Counted from the stretch's first letter, positions 8,624 to 17,824 are shown. The stretch is DNA of 64,000 nucleotides from Clostridiales bacterium (GCA_018372435.1 JAHAJA010000016.1:1-64000), one strand, 5' to 3'. Translations and numbers: made by a program. The notes: generated by a model not told the origin, from the sequence alone.

Positions 8624-9430
8624 TTACATAACAGATAAAATCTGTACTGCAGTATCTTTTACAATTGGTTCAAAATGCTCTGCGTAGTAATTCGCAGTTG
8701 CATAAGTTGTCTTTTCCGACTTTCCATACTCTGTAATGATATTACATACCTTGTTAAACTCTTCAGGCGTGTGATCCGATTTCGTAATTAATAGATAATA
8801 ACGTGAGTTAGATGGATTCTTATATAAAGTATTCTGACCATTATACATAGAAACAAGAATCTCGGATACGGATATAACAGTATCAAGGTTATCAAAGGAG
8901 AATACCTTAGTCATATTCGTAGTGATAGTAACAGAACTTTGGGCTTTCGAAGGCTCGGTTGTTTCTGTAGGTGTTTCTTCTGTATGTGATTTAATTGCTT
9001 TTGGAAGAGGAATAAAGTCCTCAATCTCGTTTTCATCCTTCATTGTATCATCAAGCAATTCGTTTAATTGGTCAAAACAATTAATGATTTCATCTGCATA
9101 AGGTTCGTCATCTGAATCTGTATCAGAAGAATCATCATCTGTGTCAGCGGTAAACTTAGAGAATCTAGTATCTAATTCATCTGGATCATCTACTTTAGTA
9201 ATTACCAAAATCAGACATTCACTTGAGATTGGAATTGCTTCAATCATCAATGGAATATCATCTGCCTCAAATCCGAATTCACAAGAAGCTTGTTGCATCA
9301 TATCACGAAAAAGTTCCTTAGCTTTTTCAGTTCCATATGCAAGCTCGCTAATTTTGAGTTCACGATCTATTAAGTCATCTTTATTCAAAGTACATCGAAT
9401 TTGGCTGTCATTAATCTTTTCTATCTTCAT
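8624..9430 (-). CDS. mecA: MecA-family adaptor protein for ClpC
   Basis: A 268-residue protein of the MecA/NegReg family. The N-terminal domain (about 1-85: MKIEKINDSQIRCTL..., ELAYGTEKAKELFRDMM) is the substrate-binding part. A long Asp/Glu/Ser/Thr-rich linker (about 88-165) follows. The C-terminal ClpC-binding domain (about 170-268) has the family FSFDNLDTVISVSE and SKYYL-like (NSRYYLLI) segments. In Bacillus, MecA delivers substrates such as ComK to ClpCP; here the substrate is unknown. A protein-arginine-phosphatase-like gene, part of the same quality-control system in Bacillus, is at 22.2 kb. Confidence 0.9.
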   Translation of the reverse strand: MKIEKINDSQIRCTLNKDDLIDRELKISELAYGTEKAKELFRDMMQQASCEFGFEADDIPLMIEAIPISSECLILVITKVDDPDELDTRFSKFTADTDDDSSDTDSDDEPYADEIINCFDQLNELLDDTMKDENEIEDFIPLPKAIKSHTEETPTETTEPSKAQSSVTITTNMTKVFSFDNLDTVISVSEILVSMYNGQNTLYKNPSNSRYYLLITKSDHTPEEFNKVCNIITEYGKSEKTTYATANYYAEHFEPIVKDTAVQILSVM

Positions 9431-9583
9431 ACAATCACATCCTTTTCTATGTTATTGAAAATTCAGCTTGTTGTTAGTTACAGTAATAACCGGTATTGAT
9501 AAAATAATACACTCATCCGTATACAAAGTATAATTCATACAAATCATAAAGTCAATAACATAAAAATACGTACGAAATAATTT

Positions 9584-9609
9584 GAAAAACTCCCGTTTGC
9601 TATAAACGG
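9584..9609 (-). terminator. Terminator overlapping the end of the chemoreceptor gene
   Basis: On the minus strand CCGTTT, loop, AAACGG, then GAGTTTTT. The short stem overlaps the last codons. Confidence 0.5.
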
Positions 9610-11327
9610 AAGCAGTTTACAAAGTATAGTAGATTATCCATTTCAGTAATATGCTTTTGTATGGAATGCATATTTTCTTCAGCGGAATGCTCGTTTTCAT
9701 TTGCGATTTTGGTAACTCTTGGAAGAGTTGCTGTAATCTGTTCTACAAGAGAATGTTGCATCTGACTAGAAGAATGAATGTTGCTAACTAATGAATGCAT
9801 TTGATTCGATATATTGACAGTATACCCAAGTGACTCACTTGTTACACTTGCTGATTCAGAACATTTATTAATATTATCTAAGGTTGTTTGAATAAAAGGT
9901 TTAATTGTTGAGGCGGCCTCCATACATTGTGCTGAAAGGTTAGTCATCTCGTTTGCAACCACTAAGAAAGTGCCACCTGCGTTAGTTGCATGAGCAGCTT
10001 CAATTGTAGCATTTAAAGCAACTAGCCTTGTCTTACGAGCAATTGTCTCTATTACCTGAATGATATTAGATATCTGATTTGATTGTTCTTCGATCGAGGT
10101 AACATGTTCTTTTAAACCTTCCATTTTATATTGTGCTTCACAAACGCAAGAAATCATGGCACTGAAGATCTCTTGTAATTTTGTAGCTTGATCGGCGTTG
10201 TCGGTTGCATAGTCTGATATTGTATGAATACTATCTGTTAGTGATGTAATGGTGCTTGTTTGTGTTTTGGCACCTGATTGAATCGTTTCAGATTGAACTT
10301 GTACATGAAGAGACATCTCTTTTACTTCTTGACAGCTATTTTGGATTTGTCCAATATTCCCATGTAAGAAATCAATAATACTAATTAAGGATTCACGAAT
10401 AGGAAGAAAATCGCCTACATAATCATCTCCAGGCTCATGAGTAAGGTTTCTGTTTTCTAATTCTTTCAAAACGTCAGTAATATTCTCGATGTACCTAGTT
10501 AACTTATCCCTTGTAACTCTCGTTGCCTCACACACATTACCAAGCTCGTTCTGGGAATTGTATGTAATCTGAGTGTGAAGATTCCCCCGGGCCATATCAT
10601 TCATACAAAGTTCGATTTCACGCATAGGGTTGAGAATACCAGTAGAAGTTTTCTTAGAAAGCCAAACAGCAACAATGGTGCCTAATATAGTGAGTGCGAT
10701 ATAAAGAACTAAGGAAGTATACGTTTGTTTCTTAGATAAATCAATATATGTATCAGCATACGTATGAGCGTTCATAATAATATGATCTAATGTAGTTGTA
10801 ATAGCTGTTAAGATAGGAACGTAGTCATTCTTATAGGTCTTGAATACTGCATCTACGTTACCAGATTTGGTGGCTGCTTCTACTTGCTTACGATAACGCT
10901 GTAGTTTTTCTAATTCTAGGGTGAGCTCTTTTCGGTCTTTGGTAGAAAGGCTCTTAATGGATTCGCTTGAGTTACAGATAGAAGTAATGGAACTTTCCAT
11001 CTCTAGATAAGCGTTTTCCGATTCATTAATGTATTTGGTTTGTAGATTTTCTTTATCAGTAGCAATAGCACGGTACATATAATTCTCAATTAGTAATAAT
11101 GAATTCTTTGAGTATAGACTGGTTGTATGGATTGTATAAGAATCTTGATAAAATGATAATAAACGATTATTCATGTTAAGTTGATTGGTTAGACCGATAA
11201 TAGCAGTAATACAAACGAGAGCTAGAATAAGCAATGTGTTATAGCGTAATTGTTTTCCGATAGATAAGTTATGAAGTTTGTCTAAGCTCTTTCGTTTCAT
11301 TTGTTTGATATCAATTCTTGTCTTCAT
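9600..11327 (-). CDS. Methyl-accepting chemotaxis protein with a divergent signalling tip
   Basis: A 575-residue transmembrane receptor. In order: an N-terminal membrane segment (about 28-48), an extracellular four-helix-bundle-type sensor (about 49-215), a second membrane segment (about 218-238), a HAMP region (about 240-292), and a cytoplasmic coiled-coil signalling domain. The hairpin tip is recognisable but altered: KTRLVALNATIEAAHATNAG instead of the usual QTNLLALNAAIEAARAGE pattern. The ATG at 11327 follows GGGAAGGA; 58 further upstream codons are open but lack family features. It is divergent from the kinase gene and no che genes lie nearby. Whether it still engages CheA/CheW is uncertain. 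Confidence 0.88.
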   Translation of the reverse strand: MKTRIDIKQMKRKSLDKLHNLSIGKQLRYNTLLILALVCITAIIGLTNQLNMNNRLLSFYQDSYTIHTTSLYSKNSLLLIENYMYRAIATDKENLQTKYINESENAYLEMESSITSICNSSESIKSLSTKDRKELTLELEKLQRYRKQVEAATKSGNVDAVFKTYKNDYVPILTAITTTLDHIIMNAHTYADTYIDLSKKQTYTSLVLYIALTILGTIVAVWLSKKTSTGILNPMREIELCMNDMARGNLHTQITYNSQNELGNVCEATRVTRDKLTRYIENITDVLKELENRNLTHEPGDDYVGDFLPIRESLISIIDFLHGNIGQIQNSCQEVKEMSLHVQVQSETIQSGAKTQTSTITSLTDSIHTISDYATDNADQATKLQEIFSAMISCVCEAQYKMEGLKEHVTSIEEQSNQISNIIQVIETIARKTRLVALNATIEAAHATNAGGTFLVVANEMTNLSAQCMEAASTIKPFIQTTLDNINKCSESASVTSESLGYTVNISNQMHSLVSNIHSSSQMQHSLVEQITATLPRVTKIANENEHSAEENMHSIQKHITEMDNLLYFVNCFRL

Positions 11328-11485
11328 TATGTTTTTCCTTCCCTTATTTAAAAGTTTTCTCCCCGTTATTGAATAAAGTTTTATAGGATAAACATAGCAA
11401 GTGTGTGTAAAGACCGGATTAACATTGTGTAAAATGTGACTATAAGATATATTTATTTTTGTACATAATCTACATAAAATTACAA

Positions 11486-11514
11486 TTGCATATTTGGACA
11501 ATAAGGGCTATAAT
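11486..11514 (+). promoter_or_regulatory. Promoter of the kinase/ParA-like/SAF cluster
   Basis: TTGCAT, 17 bases, TATAAT, with the transcript starting about 60 bases before the kinase gene. Confidence 0.7.
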
Positions 11515-11581
11515 GGGAAAGGAGATGTAATAATTTTACAAGTTCTTTGAGCTTTAAGGAAGGAGTGAGTCGAATTATCGT

Positions 11582-13015
11582 TTGTTAGAGAGATATCAAC
11601 TAATTAAGAAGCTAGGTAGCGGAGGTACTAGTACAGTATTCCTAGCAGAACATCGTCTGCTACATTCACTTCGTGTAATCAAATGCCGAAGTAAAAGCAA
11701 GATAGTCAATCAAAATTCTTTGAAAGAATCCATTATTTTAAGTCAATTACATCATAGTCGAATACCTGTTATGTATGATTGGGAAGAAGATGACCAGAAT
11801 ACATATCTTATTATGGAGTACTGTGATGGCCAATCATTAAAATCTTTGATACGAACTCGGGAGTCTATCTCGGAGGAACGTATTCTTCAATTTTCACTAC
11901 AAATCTGTGAAGTAATTCAATATTTGCATAATAGGGAGAACCCCATTCTTTATCTCGATCTAAAACCAGATAATATACTTGTTTGTGAGCATGGAATCAC
12001 ATTAATTGATTACGGCTCTGCAAGATATAAAGACGAAGATAAGAATAAAGAAGCGATTGCAGGAACCATTGGATATGCAGCACCTGAACAATATTCAGGG
12101 GGAATTCTTGATGAGAGAACTGATATATACGGAATCGGAATGGTCATGTACTTTATGGTGACTGGCTGCCTTTTTGAAAATAATTGCTCACATATTGAGA
12201 ATGTAGATTTAAAGGGGAGATGTTCTAGCGGGGTAAAGAATATAATCAATCGATGTACCAGGGAAAGTCCAGGATTACGGTATCAAAGTATGAAACAAGT
12301 AATACTTGCACTTAGCAAGATGCAAAAAAGAAGAACGAAGAACAATATATGTAAAAAGACAACATCTCTTACTATTGCAGTTGCAGGAGTTCAAACTAGA
12401 GTAGGGGTAACACACGTGGCACTTACTTTTAACAAATATCTCAATCAATTCTTAGGGAAAAGTTTGTATATCGAGCGTAATAGTAGTAAGCATTGCATTA
12501 ATATCATCAATAGTAAAGGAGATTTCATTCTAGAGAATGAAGTCTATGTATCAAAGGAGCTGCGCATACTTCCTTGCGCTATAGGGGAGGATAATGGATC
12601 TGAAAGTAATTATGAAACGGTTATATTAGATTATGGAGTATTGAATGATGAAAACCGTGAGGAGTTTGCCAGGGCTGAGTTACGTTTGCTAGTAGTCCCG
12701 TCTAAGCCGTGGGAGATAAGTGAGATAAGTAACTCTATTCAGAGTATACTACAAAGCTTTGATAAGCCGGTTGCCGTCATGCTGAATTTGACATCTTCTA
12801 GAGAATATGAATATGTTCTTGCTAGTAAGAGCTTTGAACAAGTCTATCGTATTCCATACACACCAGATCTTTTGTTTCCTAGTTATGATAAATCTATATG
12901 GGAATTGATATATGCAGTACTTACTGATTTGACGGCAACAAGTTTTTCGAAAGGAGAAAAGGATGGTTGGTGGAAAAAGTTTAAGCCGTTCGGGGCTTTT
13001 ACGAAAACAAAGTGA
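11582..13015 (+). CDS. Ser/Thr protein kinase fused to a degenerate ParA/MinD-like domain
   Basis: A 477-residue cytoplasmic protein. Residues 1-255 are a Hanks-type kinase: glycine loop LGSGGTSTVFLAEH, Lys34 in RVIK, catalytic Asp126 in YLDLKPDN (the usual HRD is YLD, so a non-RD kinase), Asp143 in IDYGSA (DFG to DYG) and the APE motif in AAPEQY. It is probably active. No PASTA repeats or membrane anchor are present. Residues about 262-460 resemble a ParA/MinD fold (TIAVAGVQTRVGVTHVAL, then VILDYGVLND), but the P-loop lysine is missing. The start is TTG, the only usable start in frame, about 16 bases after AAGGAAGGAG, so translation may be weak. It overlaps the next gene by 53 bases. The role is inferred from its neighbours. 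Confidence 0.82.
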   Translation: MLERYQLIKKLGSGGTSTVFLAEHRLLHSLRVIKCRSKSKIVNQNSLKESIILSQLHHSRIPVMYDWEEDDQNTYLIMEYCDGQSLKSLIRTRESISEERILQFSLQICEVIQYLHNRENPILYLDLKPDNILVCEHGITLIDYGSARYKDEDKNKEAIAGTIGYAAPEQYSGGILDERTDIYGIGMVMYFMVTGCLFENNCSHIENVDLKGRCSSGVKNIINRCTRESPGLRYQSMKQVILALSKMQKRRTKNNICKKTTSLTIAVAGVQTRVGVTHVALTFNKYLNQFLGKSLYIERNSSKHCINIINSKGDFILENEVYVSKELRILPCAIGEDNGSESNYETVILDYGVLNDENREEFARAELRLLVVPSKPWEISEISNSIQSILQSFDKPVAVMLNLTSSREYEYVLASKSFEQVYRIPYTPDLLFPSYDKSIWELIYAVLTDLTATSFSKGEKDGWWKKFKPFGAFTKTK

Positions 13016-13571
13016 GATAGTGATCGCTATGATGGGAACTTTGCCGGGAGCCGGAGTAACTTACTCTGTTATATCACTAGGTACATACCTTGCACATCAT
13101 TGCCATTACCGTGTTGCCTTAGTAGAAAATAATGAAAGTATGCATTTCTCCTATATAAAAAGAGCAGCAGGGGTTATAGGAGCAGAGAATTATTTTTCTA
13201 TTGGAAAAATGGACTTTTATGAAAGGGCAGATGAAGATATTTGGCTTAGACTACAAAGAATGCCATACGATTATATACTTGTTGATTATGGAGTATATGA
13301 TGGGGGTAAGCAGAGTCAATATGCTAGGTGTCAGTATCGTTTCCTTATAGGTAGTTTGTGTGAATGGAAAAGAGAGGCATATGAAGAAATCATACACAAA
13401 GAGAGCACGGGTATAGAGATGAGTTTTTATCTGGCGACTCTTGGTCAAAGATATGATATCAGAGAATACTATCGTGAGTTTGGTATGAGATTATATGGTA
13501 CGCCCTGTATCTATGATCCCTTTCTTTTGGTAAAAGAAATCATACAGTTTTGGAGACGATTTCCCATCTGA
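12963..13571 (+). CDS. ParA/TadZ-like P-loop protein with non-canonical P-loop
   Basis: A 202-residue protein. The N-terminal strand and loop MMGTLPGAGVTYSVISLG occupy the place of a deviant Walker A motif but lack the signature lysines. DYILVDYGVYDGG matches the Walker B region of ParA/MinD proteins and closely parallels VILDYGVLND in the C-terminal domain of the preceding kinase, so the two look like paralogous modules. The ATG at 12963 has AAAGGAG at good spacing and lies inside the kinase gene, suggesting translational coupling. TadZ/CpaE-type proteins localise pilus machinery; a similar scaffolding role is a guess. Confidence 0.65.
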   Translation: MVGGKSLSRSGLLRKQSEIVIAMMGTLPGAGVTYSVISLGTYLAHHCHYRVALVENNESMHFSYIKRAAGVIGAENYFSIGKMDFYERADEDIWLRLQRMPYDYILVDYGVYDGGKQSQYARCQYRFLIGSLCEWKREAYEEIIHKESTGIEMSFYLATLGQRYDIREYYREFGMRLYGTPCIYDPFLLVKEIIQFWRRFPI

Positions 13572-13578
13572 TTCATGG

Positions 13579-13607
13579 CAATAGAAATGTGGAGCATGTT
13601 TCTATTG
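13579..13607 (+). other. Hairpin between the ParA-like and SAF genes
   Basis: CAATAGAAA pairs with TTTCTATTG across an 11-base loop. There is no T-run, so it is more likely an mRNA processing or stability element than a terminator. Confidence 0.45.
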
Positions 13608-13652
13608 TTAGTTTGAACGCAATAATATTCTATATAGAGAAAGGGCTGATAC

Positions 13653-14558
13653 ATGTCTATAATTAGAAAAGGAAAAAGAAAGATCGCTAAGAAGAAGATT
13701 ATGATAATTTGCAGTGCGTGTTTATTCGTGGGTGTTGTTTTGGTTTTAGGTGGAATCGCCCTGTATAACAAAGCGACCACTACTAATCAAGAAATAGAAC
13801 ATGCACCTGTTACGTATGGTGTGGTTGTTCTGGAAAATCTAGCACCAGGAGAAATATTGAAACAGGAGCAGTTGATGACTATTCCACTAATAGAAGCTGA
13901 GCAACCGTTGAATACGGTTAGACTTGAAGATGCTATTGGTAGTAAGTTAAGATACGGGGTTGAGTCTAATACTATTTTGTCCTCTGGAATGATTGATAAA
14001 GGAGAGCTTGTGGCAGATGATCTAAGAAAACATGTATATCATTTTATTGAGATAACCGAAGCGTTAAGTAGGGGAGATTATATAGATATCCGTATTCAGT
14101 TTCCTAATGGAGCAGACTACATAGTACTTTCTAAAAAGCGAGTCTTAGATTGTTCTTTGTATGATGAAGTGGCGCAGACAGATAATAGTTTATGGATAGA
14201 AGTATCAGAAGAAGAGATATTAACTTTATCAAGTGCTGTTGTAGATGCATATTTTAATGATCAGGCAAAAATCTATGCAATACAGTATATATCTCAAGAT
14301 CAGGAAAAAGCAATTGTAACCTATCCAGAGAATGATATCGTCTATGCTTTAATGGGGGAGGATCCGAATGTAGTAGAAAATGCGATAACACATATGGAAA
14401 ATCGAGTGAGAGAACGTGTTACTGCACGAATTAAGGAATATTCGGGTCAAAGAGTTACCAATGCTAACACTACATACGTTAATGATAATTCGGTGAAAGA
14501 GGAGATTGAAAAACCGGAAGATACCGATAATTATATTGATGGGAATTATGTAGATTAA
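13653..14558 (+). CDS. SAF-domain membrane protein, CpaB/RcpC-like
   Basis: A 301-residue protein with a very basic N-terminus (RKGKRKIAKKK), one membrane segment (about 16-38) and then an extracytoplasmic SAF/CpaB-like domain: YGVVVLENLAPGEILKQEQL, LRYGVESNTILSSGMI and a beta-rich RGDYIDIRIQFPNG segment. CpaB proteins belong to Tad/Flp pilus assembly systems. No pilin, secretion ATPase (CpaF) or TadB/C gene is present nearby, so this may be an orphan or a different envelope system run by the upstream kinase. Eighty-one bases and a hairpin separate it from the ParA-like gene. The C-terminus is an Asn/Asp/Glu-rich tail. Confidence 0.72.
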   Translation: MSIIRKGKRKIAKKKIMIICSACLFVGVVLVLGGIALYNKATTTNQEIEHAPVTYGVVVLENLAPGEILKQEQLMTIPLIEAEQPLNTVRLEDAIGSKLRYGVESNTILSSGMIDKGELVADDLRKHVYHFIEITEALSRGDYIDIRIQFPNGADYIVLSKKRVLDCSLYDEVAQTDNSLWIEVSEEEILTLSSAVVDAYFNDQAKIYAIQYISQDQEKAIVTYPENDIVYALMGEDPNVVENAITHMENRVRERVTARIKEYSGQRVTNANTTYVNDNSVKEEIEKPEDTDNYIDGNYVD

Positions 14559-14845
14559 TTTCGATTCGACTATGTCTTTCCATAGAAATGTTTTCATACG
14601 CTTCTGTGCATATCTGTTGGTATGAGTAAAGAGTGGACGGGTAGTTATGATTTAAAAACGTAAGATTAGAAAACTTAATGGTATATGGCAGGATAAATAT
14701 ATCACACAATACAACCTTCTTATCCAAAAGCACCTTGAAGGATTAATTCCTTGCCATATATCGTAAGTAAATGGGGTTATAAGAGTTAGCGTTTATTAAG
14801 TTATATATTATTGCAATTGCGCAATGAGGTAGGTATCCTAAATAG

Positions 14846-14875
14846 TTACACTTTTGCTAAATTATATGGTATAAT
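14846..14875 (+). promoter_or_regulatory. Promoter for the membrane protein at 15.0 kb
   Basis: TTACAC, 18-base spacer and an extended -10 (TGG TATAAT). The transcript would start near 14882. Confidence 0.6.
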
Positions 14876-14881
14876 ACTACT

Positions 14882-15000
14882 GTTTAGCGCAAAATAGGGC
14901 CCAGACATTAGGTTAGACGGCTCAGTTTTCCTACCGTAAACCTAAGATAATGAAATTAGTGTGTATTCACACACGGGCTTATTAGCCTAGTACAGATAGG
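14882..15000 (+). ncRNA. Structured 5' leader of unknown class
   Basis: The leader begins about where transcription should start. It contains a hairpin of TTAGGTT/AACCTAA (14908-14914 / 14939-14945) continued by ACGG/CCGT (14917-14920 / 14934-14937), a GTGTG/CACAC hairpin (14959-14972) and a GGCT/AGCC hairpin (14976-14987), ending just before the ribosome binding site ATAGGAG. No known riboswitch consensus was recognised. It could be a regulatory leader. Confidence 0.4.
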
Positions 15001-15007
15001 AGTAATT

Positions 15008-15955
15008 ATGAACACATATGATATTCGAAAACAAATACAAAAAGAAAATAAAAATAAACTAATTAGCGAAGTAGGAATGGTTTTATTCTTGTTAGTTATT
15101 GTATTCTGTCTCATCTTCGTAGGTAAGCTATCTAACCCATTTCATGTATTAGAAGCAAAAAATGGGAAAGACTTAATGAGAGAGTATAAAGCAGGAGTTG
15201 ATTATGTTAAAGTAACTAACGCTTCATTAGAGTTTACTGGATATTACAAAGAAGATAAGAATGGTAAGAATCTTTACAACTGTTATGCAACTGTTATTGG
15301 AGAAGAAAAATTCTTTGTGTTTGTACCAACTAGTCGGTCAGGAGAAGATGCGAACAATCCAGACGAACTTCTAACCAACTACTCGTTTACAGCACGTATG
15401 CACACGGACCCAGATTTGTTAAGTATAGTAGCCGAAGATTATGAAATGACTACGGAGGAATGGATTGATACAGGAATCATTTCCACAGTAGTTCTAGATG
15501 AAGCAGCTTCGGATATTACAAGAATGTATATAATATGGGGTGCGCTCATCTGTGTTATCTTGTTATGTCTTGTATATTGCATTACATCTTATAATAACCT
15601 AAAGAACATATATAAACGAAAAGAAGTTAAGAAGCTTGCGCAGTATGGAGAAATCGATACTGTACTTGATTGTATTAATAAGGAAGTTGATAATAAGTTA
15701 GAATTTGATTCTGTTAATATGAAGATAACCAAGAATTATCTCATTGCATTTACAAATGGCAGAATTTATCTAGGAAAAAGGGCGTTCATATCAAAAGTAG
15801 AACTAATATCAAAAGTAAAAAAGGCATATGGGATTGTTAAATTAGGATATGAAGATTTTCTTCAGATCTACGAAGGTGACAAAAGGGTATTCGAGATTCC
15901 AATTCTTAATGAGGTAGAGGCTAAAGAAGTTCTTATGATAATGAATTTTGAGTAA
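15008..15955 (+). CDS. Membrane protein of unknown function
   Basis: A 315-residue protein that I do not recognise. There are two membrane segments (about 21-41 and 173-194) separated by an extracytoplasmic domain of about 130 residues containing YYKEDKNGKNLYNCYATVIGEEKFFVFVPT. The cytoplasmic C-terminal part (about 200-315) is rich in beta strands, as in PH-like or YcxB-like domains (NYLIAFTNGRIYLGKRAF). The ribosome binding site is ATAGGAG. It has its own promoter and a structured leader. No function is proposed. Confidence 0.75.
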   Translation: MNTYDIRKQIQKENKNKLISEVGMVLFLLVIVFCLIFVGKLSNPFHVLEAKNGKDLMREYKAGVDYVKVTNASLEFTGYYKEDKNGKNLYNCYATVIGEEKFFVFVPTSRSGEDANNPDELLTNYSFTARMHTDPDLLSIVAEDYEMTTEEWIDTGIISTVVLDEAASDITRMYIIWGALICVILLCLVYCITSYNNLKNIYKRKEVKKLAQYGEIDTVLDCINKEVDNKLEFDSVNMKITKNYLIAFTNGRIYLGKRAFISKVELISKVKKAYGIVKLGYEDFLQIYEGDKRVFEIPILNEVEAKEVLMIMNFE

Positions 15956-16081
15956 CATAATATAGTATTTATTAAAAATAAGTATAAATAGAGAGAAAGA
16001 CATAGAAATGACAAGAATATACTGTTATAATTGTGGAGAGTACCGTATAAAAACATCGTAATTAGTTATGGAGGAACATAG

Positions 16082-17776
16082 ATGAAACAGAAGATTAGAT
16101 TAACAGTAATAAGTATAATTTTATTCTTGGCAATTGCTATTACGGCAGGAATTATGATGTATAGCAAATTTGCTCCGAGCAAAAAAGTTATGGATCTTTA
16201 TGAATATTATCAGACAGAAGATAATGATGACGTAATCCTAGTTCTACAGAATAAAATATATGAACAAAAAGGGAAGATAATTGATGGACAAATCTATGTT
16301 GATTATGATACGGTAACAACGTATTTTAATAAACGATTTTATTGGGATGACAAGGAAAGTCTACTTATCTATACTACGCCTACCGAAATTATTAAGGCCG
16401 AAGTTGGAAGTAAAGACTATTATATAAACAAAAGCAAGAAATCAATGGACTATGCTATAGCCAAAGTAGAAGATGGAACTGTCTATATTGCCCTTGATTA
16501 TGTAAAAGAATATTCAGATGTGAAATACACGTTATATGAAGAACCGAATCGTGTGGTAATCTCTTATGTATGGGGAGAAGATTTCTTGTATGCAGATATA
16601 AAAGAGGAAACACAATTACGTAACAAGCCATCCGTCAAAGGCGACATTTTAAAGGAATTAAAGAAGGGTGAACAAGTAGAAATTATTATTGATGAAGAAG
16701 AGATCAATAAACGTTTTACAAAGGTTATTACTGAAGATGGTATAGTTGGATATGTTAAAAATTCCATGACAAAGAATTCTTACTATGTAGCGGAAGAAAG
16801 TGACTTTAAAGCACCTGAGTATACAAGTATATCTAAGGATTATAAGATTAATTTAACATTTCATCAAGTTACGAACCAAACAGCAAATAATCATGTTTTA
16901 GAGTTACTAGGGAATACAAAAGGGGTAACGACTATATCACCAACCTGGTTTAAGGTATCAAGCGTGGAAGGGGCTGTAGAATCACTAGCAAGTGAAACAT
17001 ATGTGCAACGGGCACATAACTATGGTGTTGAAGTTTGGGCGTTGGTAGATGATTTCACCAATGGTATCGATATGTCGGAGTTGTTATCATATACAAGTAG
17101 AAGAGATAAATTATCCAATGAATTAATTGCATTAGCAATCAAATATAATTTAGATGGTCTAAATATGGACTTTGAAAAGATTCCTCAGGCAGCAGGTAAG
17201 GATTATATCCAGTTTTTGCGTGAAATGTCTGTAAAATGCCGTAATAATGGTATAATTTTGTCAGTAGATAATTATGTGCCAAGTGCGTATACTTCTTATT
17301 ATGATAGAGCAGAACAGGGCGTACTTGTGGATTATGTAGTAACTATGGCGTATGATGAACATATTAATGGTGGAGACGGAAGTGGTTCCGTAGCGTCTAT
17401 TGGTTTTGTGAAAGATGCAGTTACGAATGTACTAGAGGAAGTTCCAGCAGAGAAAAACATAATTGCAATCCCGTTCTATACTAGATTATGGGAAGAGTCA
17501 GCAGAAGGTGTAACAGCAAAAGCGTATTCTATGGACCAAGCACAAATCATTCTTGACCAGAATAAGGCAGAAGCTACTTGGGATAATGAAACCATGCAAT
17601 ATTATGCAGAGTATGAAAGTGGCGGTAACACGTATAAGATATGGTTAGAAGAGGAGAAATCCCTAGAGGAGAAGCTTAAGGTCATTATGGATAACAACGT
17701 TGCAGGTATTGCAAGTTGGAAGCTTGGACTTGAAAAAAGCAGTGTCTGGAGTGTAATTTTAAAATACGTAAATTAA
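16082..17776 (+). CDS. GH18-family cell-wall/spore hydrolase with SH3 domain
   Basis: A 564-residue exported protein anchored by an N-terminal membrane segment (about 7-28). A copper-amine-oxidase-like stalk domain (about 45-165) follows, then a bacterial SH3 domain (about 172-235: ADIKEETQLRNKPSVKGDIL), then a GH18 barrel (about 250-564). The GH18 active-site motif reads DGLNMDFEK, with Glu365 as the catalytic acid. The layout matches clostridial relatives of YaaH/CotE-type spore-associated glycosidases, which cleave peptidoglycan or chitin-like GlcNAc linkages. The substrate here is unknown. It follows the membrane protein by 126 bases and ends with a strong terminator. Confidence 0.87.
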   Translation: MKQKIRLTVISIILFLAIAITAGIMMYSKFAPSKKVMDLYEYYQTEDNDDVILVLQNKIYEQKGKIIDGQIYVDYDTVTTYFNKRFYWDDKESLLIYTTPTEIIKAEVGSKDYYINKSKKSMDYAIAKVEDGTVYIALDYVKEYSDVKYTLYEEPNRVVISYVWGEDFLYADIKEETQLRNKPSVKGDILKELKKGEQVEIIIDEEEINKRFTKVITEDGIVGYVKNSMTKNSYYVAEESDFKAPEYTSISKDYKINLTFHQVTNQTANNHVLELLGNTKGVTTISPTWFKVSSVEGAVESLASETYVQRAHNYGVEVWALVDDFTNGIDMSELLSYTSRRDKLSNELIALAIKYNLDGLNMDFEKIPQAAGKDYIQFLREMSVKCRNNGIILSVDNYVPSAYTSYYDRAEQGVLVDYVVTMAYDEHINGGDGSGSVASIGFVKDAVTNVLEEVPAEKNIIAIPFYTRLWEESAEGVTAKAYSMDQAQIILDQNKAEATWDNETMQYYAEYESGGNTYKIWLEEEKSLEEKLKVIMDNNVAGIASWKLGLEKSSVWSVILKYVN

Positions 17777-17824
17777 TTATTTACTATTTAATTAATTTGT
17801 AACCAGATTATTATAAAAGAGTAT

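Larger units (their letters stand above)
14559..15007. other. Intergenic region with folded segments and a promoter
   Basis: No gene is seen. A long-range hairpin at about 14682-14757 (ATATGGCA/TGCCATAT with inner CCTTC/GAAGG) may close the upstream operon. A promoter at 14846-14875 then feeds a structured leader at 14882-15000, described separately. Confidence 0.45.

Noticed and set aside
13511..13780. 89-codon minus-strand open frame with hydrophobic segments
   Set aside because: It is antisense to the ParA-like and SAF genes, has no ribosome binding site and resembles no family; the hydrophobic look comes from the antisense of Lys/Ile-rich codons.
14882..15000. Cyclic-di-GMP riboswitch
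   Set aside because: GACGG and GGGC segments are present, but the GEMM core (GGGCAAACC and GGGACGCAAAG) is not.
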